A DNA stretch of 64,000 nt from Pseudomonas paracarnis (GCF_904063055.1 NZ_CAJFCN010000001.1:310001-374000); one strand, 5' to 3'. Positions 9,158 to 19,540 are shown, numbered from the stretch's first letter. Notes: a model not told the origin generated them from the sequence alone. Numbers and translations: made by a program.

Positions 9158-9660
9158 TCATTCGCGCGCTGGAGGCTAAAGACGCGCCTGCTTACCGGGC
9201 GTTGATGCTACAGGCGTATGGCGCTTATCCCCAGGCGTTCACCTCCAGCGTGGCCGAGCGTGCTCTGATGCCCCTGAACTGGTGGGAAAAACGCCTCGAC
9301 AGCCCGCTGGACCGTCTGTTTGGCGCCTTCGACGGCGATCAGTTGGCGGGTATTGTCGGCCTTGCGTTCGAGCCACGGGAAAAGGCCCGGCACAAAGTGA
9401 CCTTGTTCGGCATGTACGTGACCGAGGCTTATCAACAGCAGGGGCTGGGGCGGCAACTGGTGCAAGCGGCACTGGAAGAGGCCCGCCGCCACCCGCGCCT
9501 GAAGCTGATCCAACTGACGGTCACCGCCGGCAATGACGCCGCCTTTGCGCTCTACCAGCGCTGCGGTTTCATTCAGTACGGCCTGGAGCCACTGGCGGTG
9601 CGGGTAGGTGTCGAATACTTCGACAAGATCCACATGTGGCGTGAATTGCACGTTGACTGA
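9154..9660 (+). CDS. GNAT family N-acetyltransferase
   Basis: 168 residues with the GNAT fold pattern: the acetyl-CoA loop is in YQQQGLGRQLV (motif A, QxxGLG), followed by TAGNDAAFALYQRCGF, typical of motif B. Substrate unknown. It overlaps the Nudix stop by 4 bases, the last gene of the three-gene rightward unit, which ends in a REP region. Confidence 0.9.
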   Translation: MIIRALEAKDAPAYRALMLQAYGAYPQAFTSSVAERALMPLNWWEKRLDSPLDRLFGAFDGDQLAGIVGLAFEPREKARHKVTLFGMYVTEAYQQQGLGRQLVQAALEEARRHPRLKLIQLTVTAGNDAAFALYQRCGFIQYGLEPLAVRVGVEYFDKIHMWRELHVD

Positions 9661-9668
9661 AATTCACT

Positions 9669-9704
9669 GTGGGAGCTGGCTTGCCTGCATCGCTGGCAAG
9701 CCCT
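9669..9704. repeat. REP element, single
   Basis: TGTGGGAGCTGGCTTGCCTG followed by an imperfect inverted partner (CTGGCAAGCC). One copy of the REP family found throughout this window. Confidence 0.75.
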
Positions 9705-9754
9705 GATCCCGGTCAGTTAAGCGAACGCAATACTCAAAGCAACGAAGATCAAAA

Positions 9755-9844
9755 TGTGGGAGCGGGCTTGCTCGCGAAAGCGCGATACCAGTCACTGGAT
9801 ACGTTGACTGACCCACCGCATTCGCGAGCAAGCCCGCTCCCACA
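9755..9844. repeat. REP pair (inverted)
   Basis: A head (TGTGGGAGCGGGCTTGCTCG) and its inverted copy (GCGAGCAAGCCCGCTCCCACA) are separated by about 45 bases. It lies in the convergent gap between the GNAT gene and the LysR regulator and can form a long hairpin in transcripts from either side. Confidence 0.85.
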
Positions 9845-9904
9845 GGGGGGGCTGCGTTTAACTGACCGGCATTACTCACACAAGGCCACACACTTGAAGC
9901 CCGT

Positions 9905-10822
9905 TCAACGCGCCGCGCTGACGCCATCCAAGGTGGAAAATGAGGTGTCCTTGGCCGTCAGCAAAAAGTCGCGCATGTAAGGCGCATCGAGCATGTCGGC
10001 ACGAATGCCCGCATACAAGGTGGCGAACAAACCCTTCTCACCCAAACGCTTGGCCTTCACATACCCGCGCGAGCTGTATTCATGCAGCGCCCAGTGGGGC
10101 ATGCCGCACACCCCACGGCCGCTGGCCACCAGTTGCATCATCATCACCGTCAGCTCCGAAGTCCGTACCTGGGCCGGTTCAACGTCGGCCGGTTCCAGGA
10201 AGCGGGTGAAGATGTCCAGGCGGTCACGTTCCACCGGGTAGGTGATCAGGGTTTCTGTCAGCAGGTCTTCCGGCACGATGTAGGACTTGTTCGCCAACGC
10301 GTGCTGGTTGGCCACCGCCAGCATGGCTTCGTAAGTGAACAGCGGCACGTAGGTGATGCCCGGCAGTTCCAGCGGGTCGGAGGTCACCACCAGGTCCAGG
10401 TCGCCACGGGCCAGGGCCGGCAGCGGCGCGAAGGCAAAGCCCGAGGCCAGGTCCAGCTCGACTTCCGGCCAGGCATCGCGGAACTGGTCGATGGTCGGCA
10501 TCAGCCACTGGAAACAACTGTGGCATTCGATCGCCATGTGCAAACGCCCGGCGGTGCCCCCTGCCAGCCGCGCAATATCGCGCTCGGCGCCGCGCAGCAA
10601 GGGCAGGGTGGCGTCGGCCAATTGCAGCAGGCGCAGGCCGGCACTGGTGAAGCGCACAGGCTTGGTCTTGCGCGCGAACAACTGCATGCCCAGGCGCTCT
10701 TCCAGCTCCTTGAACTGATGGGACAGGGCGGACTGGGTCAGGTGCAGGCGTTCGGCGGCCTCGACCAGGCTGTCAGCTTCGCGCAAGGCGTGAAGCGTCT
10801 TGAGGTGGCGAATTTCGAGCAT
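9905..10822 (-). CDS. metR: LysR-family regulator, MetR-like
   Basis: 305 residues from the ATG at 10822 (MLEIRHLKTLHAL); an in-frame ATG at 10834 also exists, but AAGG sits correctly before the inner one. The N-terminal winged helix-turn-helix (SLVEAAERLHLTQSALSHQ) and the ECHSCFQWLMP effector-domain segment match MetR, the homocysteine-responsive activator of methionine synthesis genes. Neither metE nor metH is adjacent here, so target genes must be elsewhere. Family certain, MetR identity likely. Confidence 0.85.
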   Translation of the reverse strand: MLEIRHLKTLHALREADSLVEAAERLHLTQSALSHQFKELEERLGMQLFARKTKPVRFTSAGLRLLQLADATLPLLRGAERDIARLAGGTAGRLHMAIECHSCFQWLMPTIDQFRDAWPEVELDLASGFAFAPLPALARGDLDLVVTSDPLELPGITYVPLFTYEAMLAVANQHALANKSYIVPEDLLTETLITYPVERDRLDIFTRFLEPADVEPAQVRTSELTVMMMQLVASGRGVCGMPHWALHEYSSRGYVKAKRLGEKGLFATLYAGIRADMLDAPYMRDFLLTAKDTSFSTLDGVSAAR

Positions 10823-10899
10823 GGCGGCCTTCATGAGTGCAATTTGCGTTCAATGATAATGCATTGAGCTTTGTTCATGTTGGCCGCAGCGTAACGGCG

Positions 10900-13800
10900 T
10901 CAACCCAATGGCAGGAAGTGGGTTTCGGCGATCGACTTGTCGATGTTGCCGCGCCAGATCCTGGTGTCGGCAAAGGCAGCGCCAGCACCCTCTTTGGCGG
11001 CTTGCCATTTCATCCCGAGATATTGCTGATGTTGCAGCTTTAAATGTGCTTTGCGAAAACTGTCGAATGCCGAGTTCGGCGCATCGTAATGAAAATGGGC
11101 GTACCAGATCGGTTTGTCGGTTTTCGCCTGCTTGCTCGCCTCGTATATTTCATATTCTTGCAGGTAGTCGTCTTGTCCATCGGGACGCTTTTCGCGCATT
11201 TTTTGCCGTGTGCCTTTCTTGCGGATTACCACGCGACCTTTGCCCATCAGGTAATCCAGGTAGCCCTCGGTAGGCGTACTGCTTTGCAGGCTGCGCGTGA
11301 TACGCAACGCTTCACCGGACTTTTCAAGCGCACTGGCTCGAGTGTTCAGTTGTTCGATGATCGGGTTGTTTGCATCCAGGCTCTGCACTTTGCTGGCGCG
11401 GGCACGCAGATCGTTGGCCTCGGTCACCAGCATATGTTCAAGATTGATCGGTTCCATGGTTTTGTAGCTTCGCACCTTATTTTCAAAGGCATCCGCCGCC
11501 GCCAAGCGTGCACGGGCGTTCGCGAGCAAGGCGTTTACGTCGGTGGGGAGCTTCGGTGGGGCGGCAACCGTTCGGCTTTGGTTGGTGTTCAAGCGAAAGG
11601 TGTTGCTGTCGCCAATCTTGTCCCACACTTCAACAGTCGCCCCATCCGCATCGTTGATGATCAATTGCCTCGGCGACTGCTGGCCGGCCGGCTTCTCGAT
11701 ACCAATCAATAACTGACCCTCTTCAGTTTCAAACACCGTTTGGGTGGTGTTCGATGTTGACTGGGAAGCGGGCTTTTTTATCGTGCGCTGGGCTTTTCGT
11801 ATCAGGCGGGCAAGATCCTTCTGCAGCAGCGCCAGAAAGCTTTGGTCGAAATGGCTGGGCGATTTTTCGTTCCAGGTTATCAAGTCAAGCGACAAGTCTT
11901 CATAGACCTTGATGCAGTTTTGCAGGACCCGGTTGCGTTCGACACGGCTGATGTTGGCATCGGGCAACGTCATGTGGCTGGTGACGGCACGATCGAACTT
12001 GCTTCTGGCTCGATGCACTGCGGCCTCCAGAAACAGCCAGTCAATGCTCAAGGTGTCTGGCCGCAGGCTGAGCGCTTGCATGAGATTGCTGCTTCTCGTG
12101 CTCGCCATGCGCAGGTCGGTAAACCTGTTTTTCCAGGCATCCAAGTAGGTGGAGACCTCCGTGCGCGTGTGCCTGACGGTGATGCGTTTGACCCACGTGC
12201 TCATGTCTTTCATCGAGGCCTCTATCCGGTTCAGCTCATCGAGCAAGTCAAGGCGACACTGTCTGATTTCCTGGGTCAGTGCTTGAAGAGCCCCTGGTGT
12301 GTGAGATGAGCGGTTCAGTTGGTGGTTGATCTCGATGATTCGATCGATAAGCACACCGGCCCGGTCTTTTGCATTCTGGATCAGGTGGTTCAGGCGGTCC
12401 GCTACGATGTGGGCTGTCCGGTTCAGTTCCTCGGAATAGTCGAGGTCGCGAATATGCACTTGACGCTGTTTAGCCGTTTCGAACGATGCATACAGGTGCT
12501 TGGCATCGTCGACGTCTCTGGTCAGCGCGATATCCAGGATTTTGCTGTCCGTTAATTTTTGTGGTGATACGTCTGACGGGGCCGGATAGTCACTGGCAAA
12601 TTTCTTTAGCTTGCTGGTGGTCTCGCTGACCTGACCGTAACAGGCACGGGCCTGGTTTTGCAGGGATTGGCCGAGTTCGAGGCGCTGCATATTGACCTCA
12701 AGCGCGTCTGCAGGCAGTTGCCGAGCGACGGTTGCTGGCACGTTGGCCCGCGCCCGCGATGCGTCACGTCCTGTGCGCCTGCTGCCGCCGCCATAACCCG
12801 TGAGGTGGCCGCCATGCAGTGCCGAGTAAGTGTCCCACTGCAACGCGTGGTCCAGGGCAACGGCCGGTGAGTAATACTTGCCCTTGGCGACCAGACGCAT
12901 CTCGTGAGCCGTTGGATCAAACTTGACGTTGTAATAGCGCCCCTCACTGAGGATGAAATGCTCGCCAGAGGTGTGGCGCAGGGTATGGCGATAAGGCCCG
13001 GTATGTACCGGTTGCAGGCTGTCGATACTGAAGATATGCGGGTGTTCGTAACCGGCAAAACGCTGGCGTGCGGTTGTGCGCTGGTGTGTTTTGACAGAGC
13101 GCCAAAAGTTTGGGCGTCGCGGATGCTTGAGCTGGTGGGCGGCGCTCAATCGCCGGGCCGAACTGCCGCGTGAGCCGGGCACGGCCGCCAGCGCCAGGGT
13201 ATCCATCGCCGCGTATACCAGGCACTCGAACACCGAGGCTAATTGTTCGATGCCATGCCCGCTGTCACCGCGCCTGAAGGCAGCTACGGCTTGGTACAGG
13301 CTGGTGGTGGCGTCTGCCAGGGACACTGCAGTGCCGATGAAGGGTACGAACGACAGAGCGATTTTAATGCCGTTGAACACCTTGCCGCTTTTGAGAGAAT
13401 ATTTTTCGTGGGCCAGGTCATCATTGGATCGCGCATCATTACGATGCGCTTCCAGCAAACGGCCCATCTGAGCATTCAACTGATGGGCGGCCAACGAAGT
13501 GGTGACTGGCCAGGGGAGTCCGGCCTGTATCATCGCGTCGTAGCCTTTACCGGTGGCATGGTCGATACGACCCAGGTGTGCTCGCACATCACCCTTGATT
13601 GCGCGACCCGCCACGTATAGCGCCATGCTGTCGAGACGGCAGAGTTCGAACAGGGCAATGCGCGCCTGCTCAAGATTGGCATAACGGCGCAGGTAGCGTT
13701 CGTCAGGCGCGTCCGGAAGGTAAAGCAAGGTGCTGCCCGAGTTTTGTTCCTCGATGAATGTGATGCCCGACAGGGTAATCTGGCTCTCCTGCCGGGTGTC

Positions 13801-16470
13801 CGCACCACCAACACTCAGATGAGCCGGCAGCAGACGGATGCGCTTCGCGCTGGCGTGCCAGGCGGCCTGGGTATCGGCGTCGATGGCAGTGTTCAACACC
13901 TGTACTTCGTCGGCGCTGATGTGGTTCTGCATGTGCGCCAATATGCCCTGCGTTTTGAGCATCAGGCGCAAAGGCTCCACCAGGCATTCGCGGCGGTAGA
14001 GTTTTTGATGGATGGATTCGCCCTGGGCGCCCTTGAACGCGTCGAGGATGCGGACTTCGTACTGTTTAGCCAGGTCAAGGCCGGTAACTAGATTCTTCAG
14101 GTAGCTTTTTGTGATGCCAGCCTTGAGGGTGTCACGCTCCTCGACATCGTCGGCTGTCACCTGGACAGTCACGAACCCCAGGCGCTGGCTCAGTTCGGCG
14201 TCGATGTTGCGTAGCGCCAGGTCGTCCAACGTCATCTGGCTGCGCCTGGCACTGGGTACATCAATGATTTTGACCGGAGTACCCGGTGCGGCGCCGGCAA
14301 TGATGTCGCGTTTATGCTCCACCGAGTCAGGCAGTTCCAGTTGAAGAGTAAAGCCTTTGCGGATGGAAAAATCCTTGCGTATACGCGCATCGAGCTTGTG
14401 CCTGACGAACGCGTCACGCGGTGGCAGGGAGCGCTCCAGCAGCGTCTGGGCATTGTTCAGCGCCGGTATATAGGCGCGTAGCAGGGCCTTGAATGCCTCG
14501 CGTTTTTCAACGGGTTGAGTGATCAGCCATGACGGCAGTCGTTCGGCCAGCAGCCGCGCATTATGTTGTTCGACAAGTAGCAGAAACGCCGCCTCACGCG
14601 CCGAGTTTTCGGGCGCCAACAAGCCAGGCAGCGTTTGCTCCACCCGTTGCTCCAGTTCACCGACGCGCTGTGACGCGTGTTCATCGGCTGACCACGTCTG
14701 GCGCACGCGGGCGGCCTGTTCTTCAAAGGCGGCCTGTTGACTGCTCAAGCTGTAGTCGAATGGGTCCTGGGTCAGTGTCGTGAATTGCAGCGCCAGTTGT
14801 TGATCCTCGGGCTGAATGCCAAATATCCCATCCTCCAGTGCCTGGCGCGACGAGAAACGCTGCAAACCACCGTCCCTGCCGGGCCAGTAAATGATATGCA
14901 CGCCTTCACGTGTCCCGGCCGTGGATTCGTCCTGGGGTGGAAGGAAAACCAGTGGCCCGTTGAGTTCGGTGCGGGAAGGCGTTGGATTCCCGGCCTGAGT
15001 GACCGACAAGGTCAATGCGACGACATCCGGCGAGGGTGCGGCCAGGGCGTTTTCGATCAGTTGCAGTTCGTCCTCACTTAGTTGATCGAGGGTTCTCTGG
15101 ATACGCGCTTCGGTCTTGACCCCCTGCAAACGTGCCTGGTACAGCGCGGTGTAGTGGGTGTTGAGCGTGTCGAAATCCAGGGGCGCTCGGTTGAGCATGG
15201 CCCGCGCCGCCGCTTCGGCAGCGTGTTGTAGCGCCTTGAGTGCGTCCAGTTGTTGCTTGAATGACTGCCAGCGCTCACTCGTTGGTGTGTCGTTGCCCAA
15301 CAGGTTTTCCAGGGCGCGCCGTTGGTGCTCGATCAAAGCTTTGCGTTGGCGGGTATCGACACCGTTATGCAGCCGGCCGAATTGGGGAACGGGTGGGGTG
15401 CTAGTGGTGCCGACGGCCGATTCCGGGTGTTCAGGCTCCGAGGCAAACAGACAGCGGGTTTTACGCATGTCATCAAGCCGGTCGACGTGCTGGAGGGCCA
15501 AGTAAGCGTTGTGGATCTGTACGTTCGCAAGCGGGCTCAGCGCGTCCTGATATTGCGCCTCGGGCAATTGCTTCAGCCAAAGGGTGATGCCCGTTTCCAG
15601 CGGGTTGTGGCTGGCCTTATAGTCGATCCTTGCCAAAGGATCGACCTCGGTGATGCCGAACAGCGCTGGCTGTCGGTCGAGCAGCCAGCGTTCCAGGTCT
15701 TCGCGTCTGCTCAATACCTTCCATGTCGGAACCTGAGTGGGCAGGTACAGCAGTTGACTGGCCGGCGTTTCCGTATCGAGGCTCAATACCCAGGCACCAG
15801 GCAGGGCGATGGCTGGGGCGTCGTGGGGCTTGAGAAATAGGTGTTCGGTGTAGCGGCGAGGTGTCTGCGCTGTAGCAGACTGCGAATGGAGCAGTGAAAA
15901 CACGGGATCGAGGACTTCGGCATGCACCTTCCCCGAGGCGAGTGACCGCTCAGCGCTGGCTTCAATGTGAATCCGGTACAGCTCCAGCACCCGCTTGTAG
16001 CAAGTTACCGGCGAGCGGGGCGCTCGCTCTGTACGCCAGTAGCGCAGCCAGTGGTCATCCAGGCTTTGTTCCAGGTCCAGGCCCTTGAGCTCGTCGAGCA
16101 GCATCGCCGCGGTGTAGCGCGACAACGCGTGGGACTGCGGCAGGTTGAGCACACGTGCGTCCGGCACCTGCGCTGTATCAAGGGCCGGATGCTGTTGCAT
16201 ATAGAGGCAGGCATCTGTCAGGACAATGCGGCTGCGCCCACGTCGCTCGGTGGCGGGAAACTCCAGTGCCACGCGCTCGCCGTCCAATTGAAGCTGCGCT
16301 TGGAGCATCCGATTGATGGTGTCGCGCACCGTCGGGATACCCTCCATTAGCACGAGCAGCTCGGCGCGGCAGTTCTGCAAGCGTTGCGTGGCATCGGCGA
16401 GCAGGTGTTCGTCGATGGCCGGTTGCATCAGTGGGTGTGTCGCAGGAGGTAGGGCAATGGAAGAAGGCAT
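10900..16470 (-). CDS. Large polymorphic-toxin-like protein (DUF6543/dermonecrotic toxin-type)
   Basis: 1856 residues, no signal peptide. It resembles the very large Pseudomonas proteins annotated as DUF6543 or dermonecrotic-toxin N-terminal domain proteins. Most of the length is helical and charged. A hydrophobic hairpin at about residues 1030-1095 (ALSFVPFIGTAVSLADA and VYAAMDTLALAAVP) could be a membrane-insertion or translocation segment. Near 1160 lies a GRYYNVKFDP repeat-like element. The C-terminus ends in YAHFHYD and FLPLG, a tail also seen in relatives. I could not identify a catalytic domain. No secretion gene, VgrG, PAAR or obvious immunity gene is adjacent. It lies alone between metR and an oppositely directed hydrolase. 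Toxin role is inferred from family only. Confidence 0.75.
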   Translation of the reverse strand: MPSSIALPPATHPLMQPAIDEHLLADATQRLQNCRAELLVLMEGIPTVRDTINRMLQAQLQLDGERVALEFPATERRGRSRIVLTDACLYMQQHPALDTAQVPDARVLNLPQSHALSRYTAAMLLDELKGLDLEQSLDDHWLRYWRTERAPRSPVTCYKRVLELYRIHIEASAERSLASGKVHAEVLDPVFSLLHSQSATAQTPRRYTEHLFLKPHDAPAIALPGAWVLSLDTETPASQLLYLPTQVPTWKVLSRREDLERWLLDRQPALFGITEVDPLARIDYKASHNPLETGITLWLKQLPEAQYQDALSPLANVQIHNAYLALQHVDRLDDMRKTRCLFASEPEHPESAVGTTSTPPVPQFGRLHNGVDTRQRKALIEHQRRALENLLGNDTPTSERWQSFKQQLDALKALQHAAEAAARAMLNRAPLDFDTLNTHYTALYQARLQGVKTEARIQRTLDQLSEDELQLIENALAAPSPDVVALTLSVTQAGNPTPSRTELNGPLVFLPPQDESTAGTREGVHIIYWPGRDGGLQRFSSRQALEDGIFGIQPEDQQLALQFTTLTQDPFDYSLSSQQAAFEEQAARVRQTWSADEHASQRVGELEQRVEQTLPGLLAPENSAREAAFLLLVEQHNARLLAERLPSWLITQPVEKREAFKALLRAYIPALNNAQTLLERSLPPRDAFVRHKLDARIRKDFSIRKGFTLQLELPDSVEHKRDIIAGAAPGTPVKIIDVPSARRSQMTLDDLALRNIDAELSQRLGFVTVQVTADDVEERDTLKAGITKSYLKNLVTGLDLAKQYEVRILDAFKGAQGESIHQKLYRRECLVEPLRLMLKTQGILAHMQNHISADEVQVLNTAIDADTQAAWHASAKRIRLLPAHLSVGGADTRQESQITLSGITFIEEQNSGSTLLYLPDAPDERYLRRYANLEQARIALFELCRLDSMALYVAGRAIKGDVRAHLGRIDHATGKGYDAMIQAGLPWPVTTSLAAHQLNAQMGRLLEAHRNDARSNDDLAHEKYSLKSGKVFNGIKIALSFVPFIGTAVSLADATTSLYQAVAAFRRGDSGHGIEQLASVFECLVYAAMDTLALAAVPGSRGSSARRLSAAHQLKHPRRPNFWRSVKTHQRTTARQRFAGYEHPHIFSIDSLQPVHTGPYRHTLRHTSGEHFILSEGRYYNVKFDPTAHEMRLVAKGKYYSPAVALDHALQWDTYSALHGGHLTGYGGGSRRTGRDASRARANVPATVARQLPADALEVNMQRLELGQSLQNQARACYGQVSETTSKLKKFASDYPAPSDVSPQKLTDSKILDIALTRDVDDAKHLYASFETAKQRQVHIRDLDYSEELNRTAHIVADRLNHLIQNAKDRAGVLIDRIIEINHQLNRSSHTPGALQALTQEIRQCRLDLLDELNRIEASMKDMSTWVKRITVRHTRTEVSTYLDAWKNRFTDLRMASTRSSNLMQALSLRPDTLSIDWLFLEAAVHRARSKFDRAVTSHMTLPDANISRVERNRVLQNCIKVYEDLSLDLITWNEKSPSHFDQSFLALLQKDLARLIRKAQRTIKKPASQSTSNTTQTVFETEEGQLLIGIEKPAGQQSPRQLIINDADGATVEVWDKIGDSNTFRLNTNQSRTVAAPPKLPTDVNALLANARARLAAADAFENKVRSYKTMEPINLEHMLVTEANDLRARASKVQSLDANNPIIEQLNTRASALEKSGEALRITRSLQSSTPTEGYLDYLMGKGRVVIRKKGTRQKMREKRPDGQDDYLQEYEIYEASKQAKTDKPIWYAHFHYDAPNSAFDSFRKAHLKLQHQQYLGMKWQAAKEGAGAAFADTRIWRGNIDKSIAETHFLPLG

Positions 16471-16660
16471 GGGGCGGATTCGCTCTATCTAAAAGGCCAA
16501 AGCCCTATTAGAGATCGACATGCCAAGTGGGCTGCGGCACATAGCTATCGACATGACCGCTGGGCACTCTTCATCAAACTGTCATCGAACTGTGGCAGCG
16601 CGCTTGAACAAACTTCATCAGACTCGCGCTCTACTGGGGTTCTGCGTTTTGGTGTTTTTC

Positions 16661-17680
16661 ATGCGTGCGTTGTTTTTAGTGGCCGCTCTCCTGTTCGGCC
16701 TGCCGTCTTTTGCGGCTTCTCGGTGTGATGTCAATGTCCCGACCCAAACGGTCGACCTGGCTCAGGTGAGCATCGCCTATCAAAGTATCGGCCGTGCGTC
16801 CGACCCTGCGTTGCTGCTGGTGATGGGGCTGGGCGGGCAGTTGATTCACTGGCCGGATGAAGTGGTGGTGGCCCTGTGCGAACAAGGCTTTCGGGTGATT
16901 CGCTACGACAACCGCGACGTCGGCCTGTCCACCTGGCGGCAGGCGCCGGCGAGCGCCAACCTGACCTTCGAAGTGCTGCGCTACAAGCTCGGTTTGCCGG
17001 TGGCGGCACCCTATACGTTGACCGACATGGCCGACGACGCGCTGGGCTTGATGGATGCATTGCAGGTGCAGCAATTTCATGTCCTTGGCGCAAGCATGGG
17101 CGGCATGATCGCTCAACACCTGGCGGCCATGGCGCCACAGCGTGTGGAAAGCCTGACCCTGATCATGACCAGCTCCGGCGCCGAGGGCCTGCCCGCACCG
17201 AACGCAGCCCTGGTGCAATTGCTGTCGCGGCGCAGCGCGCCCAATCGTGAGGTGGCGCTGGAGCAACAGGCAGACTTGCTCGCGGCGTTGGGCAGCCCGG
17301 ATATCAAGGACGATCGCCAGGCGTTGCTGCACCAGGCGGCGCTGTCCTATGACCGCGCCTTCAACCCCGAAGGCGTGAAGCGCCAGATCATGGCGATCCT
17401 GGCCGAGCCGAGCCGTGTGCCCTTGCTCAACCAGCTGCGGGTGCCGACCCTGGTCGTACACGGCACCGCCGACCCGTTGTTGCCGGTAATGCACGGCGTG
17501 CATCTGGCCGCGCATATCCAGGGCAGCCAGTTGAAATTGATTCCCGGCCTGGCCCACCGTTTTCAGGAAGCGTTCAAGGCGCCCTTGCTGGCGGCGGTGT
17601 TGCCCTACCTGCAAGCCCATCGCCAGGATGCCGCGCACTGGGCGCAGATCGATTTGAGCGAGCCTTCGAAGGTGCTGTGA
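16661..17680 (+). CDS. Exported alpha/beta hydrolase
   Basis: 339 residues from the ATG at 16661, which begins with a clear signal peptide ([18 protein letters not shown]). The same frame is open from 16520, but the extra residues look non-coding and would bury the signal. The hydrolase fold shows the oxyanion region MGLGGQ, nucleophile Ser in GASMGG, acid Asp in [11 protein letters not shown] and His in GLAHRF. The closest familiar group is proline iminopeptidase/haloperoxidase-like hydrolases; the substrate is unknown. Ribosome site is weak. Confidence 0.85.
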   Translation: MRALFLVAALLFGLPSFAASRCDVNVPTQTVDLAQVSIAYQSIGRASDPALLLVMGLGGQLIHWPDEVVVALCEQGFRVIRYDNRDVGLSTWRQAPASANLTFEVLRYKLGLPVAAPYTLTDMADDALGLMDALQVQQFHVLGASMGGMIAQHLAAMAPQRVESLTLIMTSSGAEGLPAPNAALVQLLSRRSAPNREVALEQQADLLAALGSPDIKDDRQALLHQAALSYDRAFNPEGVKRQIMAILAEPSRVPLLNQLRVPTLVVHGTADPLLPVMHGVHLAAHIQGSQLKLIPGLAHRFQEAFKAPLLAAVLPYLQAHRQDAAHWAQIDLSEPSKVL

Positions 17681-17738
17681 AGGTGGTGTATCGTGCAACC
17701 TTTATGTATGCGCATGACTGCCCGCGAGGTTGCCCACC

Positions 17739-18392
17739 ATGAGTACCCCCCTGAAAATCGATTTCGTCAGCGACGTATCCTGCCCCTGGTGCATCATCGG
17801 CCTGCGCGGCCTGACCGAAGCCCTCGACCAGCTCGGCAGCGAAGTGCAGGCCGAGATTCATTTCCAGCCGTTCGAACTGAACCCGAACATGCCCGCCATC
17901 GGGCAGAACATCGTCGAGCACATCACCGAAAAGTACGGCTCCACGGCGCAAGAGTCCCAGGCTAATCGTGCGCGTATCCGCGACATGGGCGCCGCATTGG
18001 GCTTTGCGTTCCGCACCGACGGCCAGAGCCGTATCTACAACACCTTCGACGCGCACCGCCTGTTGCATTGGGCCGGGTTGGAAGGTTTGCAATACAACCT
18101 CAAGGAAGCGCTGTTCAAGGCGTATTTCAGCGATGGCCAGGACCCTTCCGACCACGCGACCCTGGCGATCATCGCCGAGAGCGTAGGGCTGGACATTGCG
18201 CGCGCCGCCGAGATTCTTGCCAGCGATGAATACGCCGCCGAAGTCCGCGAGCAGGAACAGCTGTGGGTTTCTCGTGGGGTGAGTTCGGTGCCGACCATTG
18301 TCTTCAATGACCAATATGCGGTGAGCGGTGGGCAACCGGCGGAAGCCTTCGTCGGCGCGATTCGCCAGATTATCAACGAATCGAAATCCTGA
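17739..18392 (+). CDS. DsbA-family oxidoreductase (FrnE-like)
   Basis: 217 residues starting MSTPLKIDFVSDVSCPWC. The thioredoxin-fold CPWC motif is at 15-18, the insertion is helical, and VSSVPTIVFNDQYAVSGGQP gives the cis-Pro region. No signal peptide, so it is cytoplasmic, as usual for FrnE-type proteins. The ATG at 17739 has GAGG 10 bases upstream; an in-frame TTG nine bases earlier is less likely. A REP pair follows. Confidence 0.9.
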   Translation: MSTPLKIDFVSDVSCPWCIIGLRGLTEALDQLGSEVQAEIHFQPFELNPNMPAIGQNIVEHITEKYGSTAQESQANRARIRDMGAALGFAFRTDGQSRIYNTFDAHRLLHWAGLEGLQYNLKEALFKAYFSDGQDPSDHATLAIIAESVGLDIARAAEILASDEYAAEVREQEQLWVSRGVSSVPTIVFNDQYAVSGGQPAEAFVGAIRQIINESKS

Positions 18393-18411
18393 GGCCGAGC
18401 ACGGAGCAAAA

Positions 18412-18501
18412 TGTGGGAGCTGGCTTGCCTGCGATAGCGGACTGTCAGTTGCAAATGGGCTGGCTGACACACCGTTATCGCCGGCAAGCCAGCTCCCACA
18501 C
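18412..18501. repeat. REP pair (inverted)
   Basis: TGTGGGAGCTGGCTTGCCTG and its inverted copy (CCGGCAAGCCAGCTCCCACA) flank about 45 bases downstream of the FrnE-like gene. Confidence 0.85.
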
Positions 18502-18619
18502 GTGATACTCATTGTTTGCAAACATGGCGCTCATCCGAGCGCTGGCCCATCCCTTGCATTACACCCCTAAAGCCCAACCGGCCTGCGGTTGGGCGCTGCC
18601 ATTAGGGGTGAAACTTACC

Positions 18620-19540
18620 TTGAACATTCTAGACCTTGACCACAGCCTCACCGGCCAGGCACCGATTGCCCGGCGGTTGGCCAGCGGTCGGGCCACGCGC
18701 CTGGACCTGCTGGACCTGGGCCCGAAATTGCGTTTGTGGTCCACCGAAAAAACCTGGAAGCGTTTCGTCGAGCGCCTGGCCCAACGGCCACGGCCCCGTG
18801 ACGCGCGCCCGGAAATCCTGTTTGTCGGTTCCGGCGATTATCACCACCTTACGCCGGCGTTTTTGGCCGATCTCAAAGAGCCCGTCAGCCTGATTCACTT
18901 TGACAACCACCCCGACTGGGTGCGCTTTGCGCCCAAGCGGCACTGCGGTTCGTGGGTCAACCGGGCGCTGAAGATGCCGGCGATCCAACGCATCGTCACC
19001 CTCGGCCCGTGCAGCGATGACCTGCATAACCCGCAACTGCGCGGCGGCAACCTTGGCGCCCTCAAGCGCGGGCGTTTGCAGTTGTTTCCCTGGCAGCATC
19101 CGCCGTCCAAGGTCTGGGGCCGGGTGGGGGACGGCGCCGGCCACCAGCAACAGGAAAACCACCTGCATTGGCGCAACCTGGCGGACCTGGATTGGGCAGC
19201 CTTCCTCGACCAGATGATTGCCAGCCTGCCCACCGAGGCGATCTGGATCACCATCGACAAAGATGTGCTGGCCAGTGAAGACGCCGCCACCAACTGGGAC
19301 CAGGGCGGCATGCGCCTGACCCATTTGCTCCAGGCCCTGCGGGCGTTGGCGGCGGGTAAACGCATCATTGGCATCGACATCTGCGGTGAGTTCGCCACAC
19401 CGGCGTTCAGCAACGCGTTCAAGCGCTGGGAAGCCAAGTCCGACCAGCCGCCACCGGAGCGCTGGAGCCCGCAAGACTTGCAGCGCAATGCTGCAACCAA
19501 TGAAGCCTTGATCGACCTGTTTGAGGAGCTGTTCCCGTGA
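18620..19540 (+). CDS. Arginase-fold (ureohydrolase-like) protein
   Basis: 306 residues from a TTG start at 18620 (MNILDLDHS). This start is chosen because AGGGG lies 11 bases upstream; an in-frame GTG at 18608 has no ribosome site. HFDNHPDW corresponds to the DAHxD metal motif of ureohydrolases and ITIDKDVL to the second Asp motif, so a binuclear metal site may be kept. Overall length and sequence are unlike arginase, agmatinase or formimidoylglutamase, so the substrate is unknown. The stop overlaps the next gene (GTGA), coupling it to two small membrane proteins. Confidence 0.8.
   Translation: MNILDLDHSLTGQAPIARRLASGRATRLDLLDLGPKLRLWSTEKTWKRFVERLAQRPRPRDARPEILFVGSGDYHHLTPAFLADLKEPVSLIHFDNHPDWVRFAPKRHCGSWVNRALKMPAIQRIVTLGPCSDDLHNPQLRGGNLGALKRGRLQLFPWQHPPSKVWGRVGDGAGHQQQENHLHWRNLADLDWAAFLDQMIASLPTEAIWITIDKDVLASEDAATNWDQGGMRLTHLLQALRALAAGKRIIGIDICGEFATPAFSNAFKRWEAKSDQPPPERWSPQDLQRNAATNEALIDLFEELFP

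Noticed and set aside
10900..16470. Rhs or contact-dependent-inhibition toxin for the giant protein
   Set aside because: No YD repeats, no haemagglutinin repeats, no signal peptide and no adjacent immunity gene.
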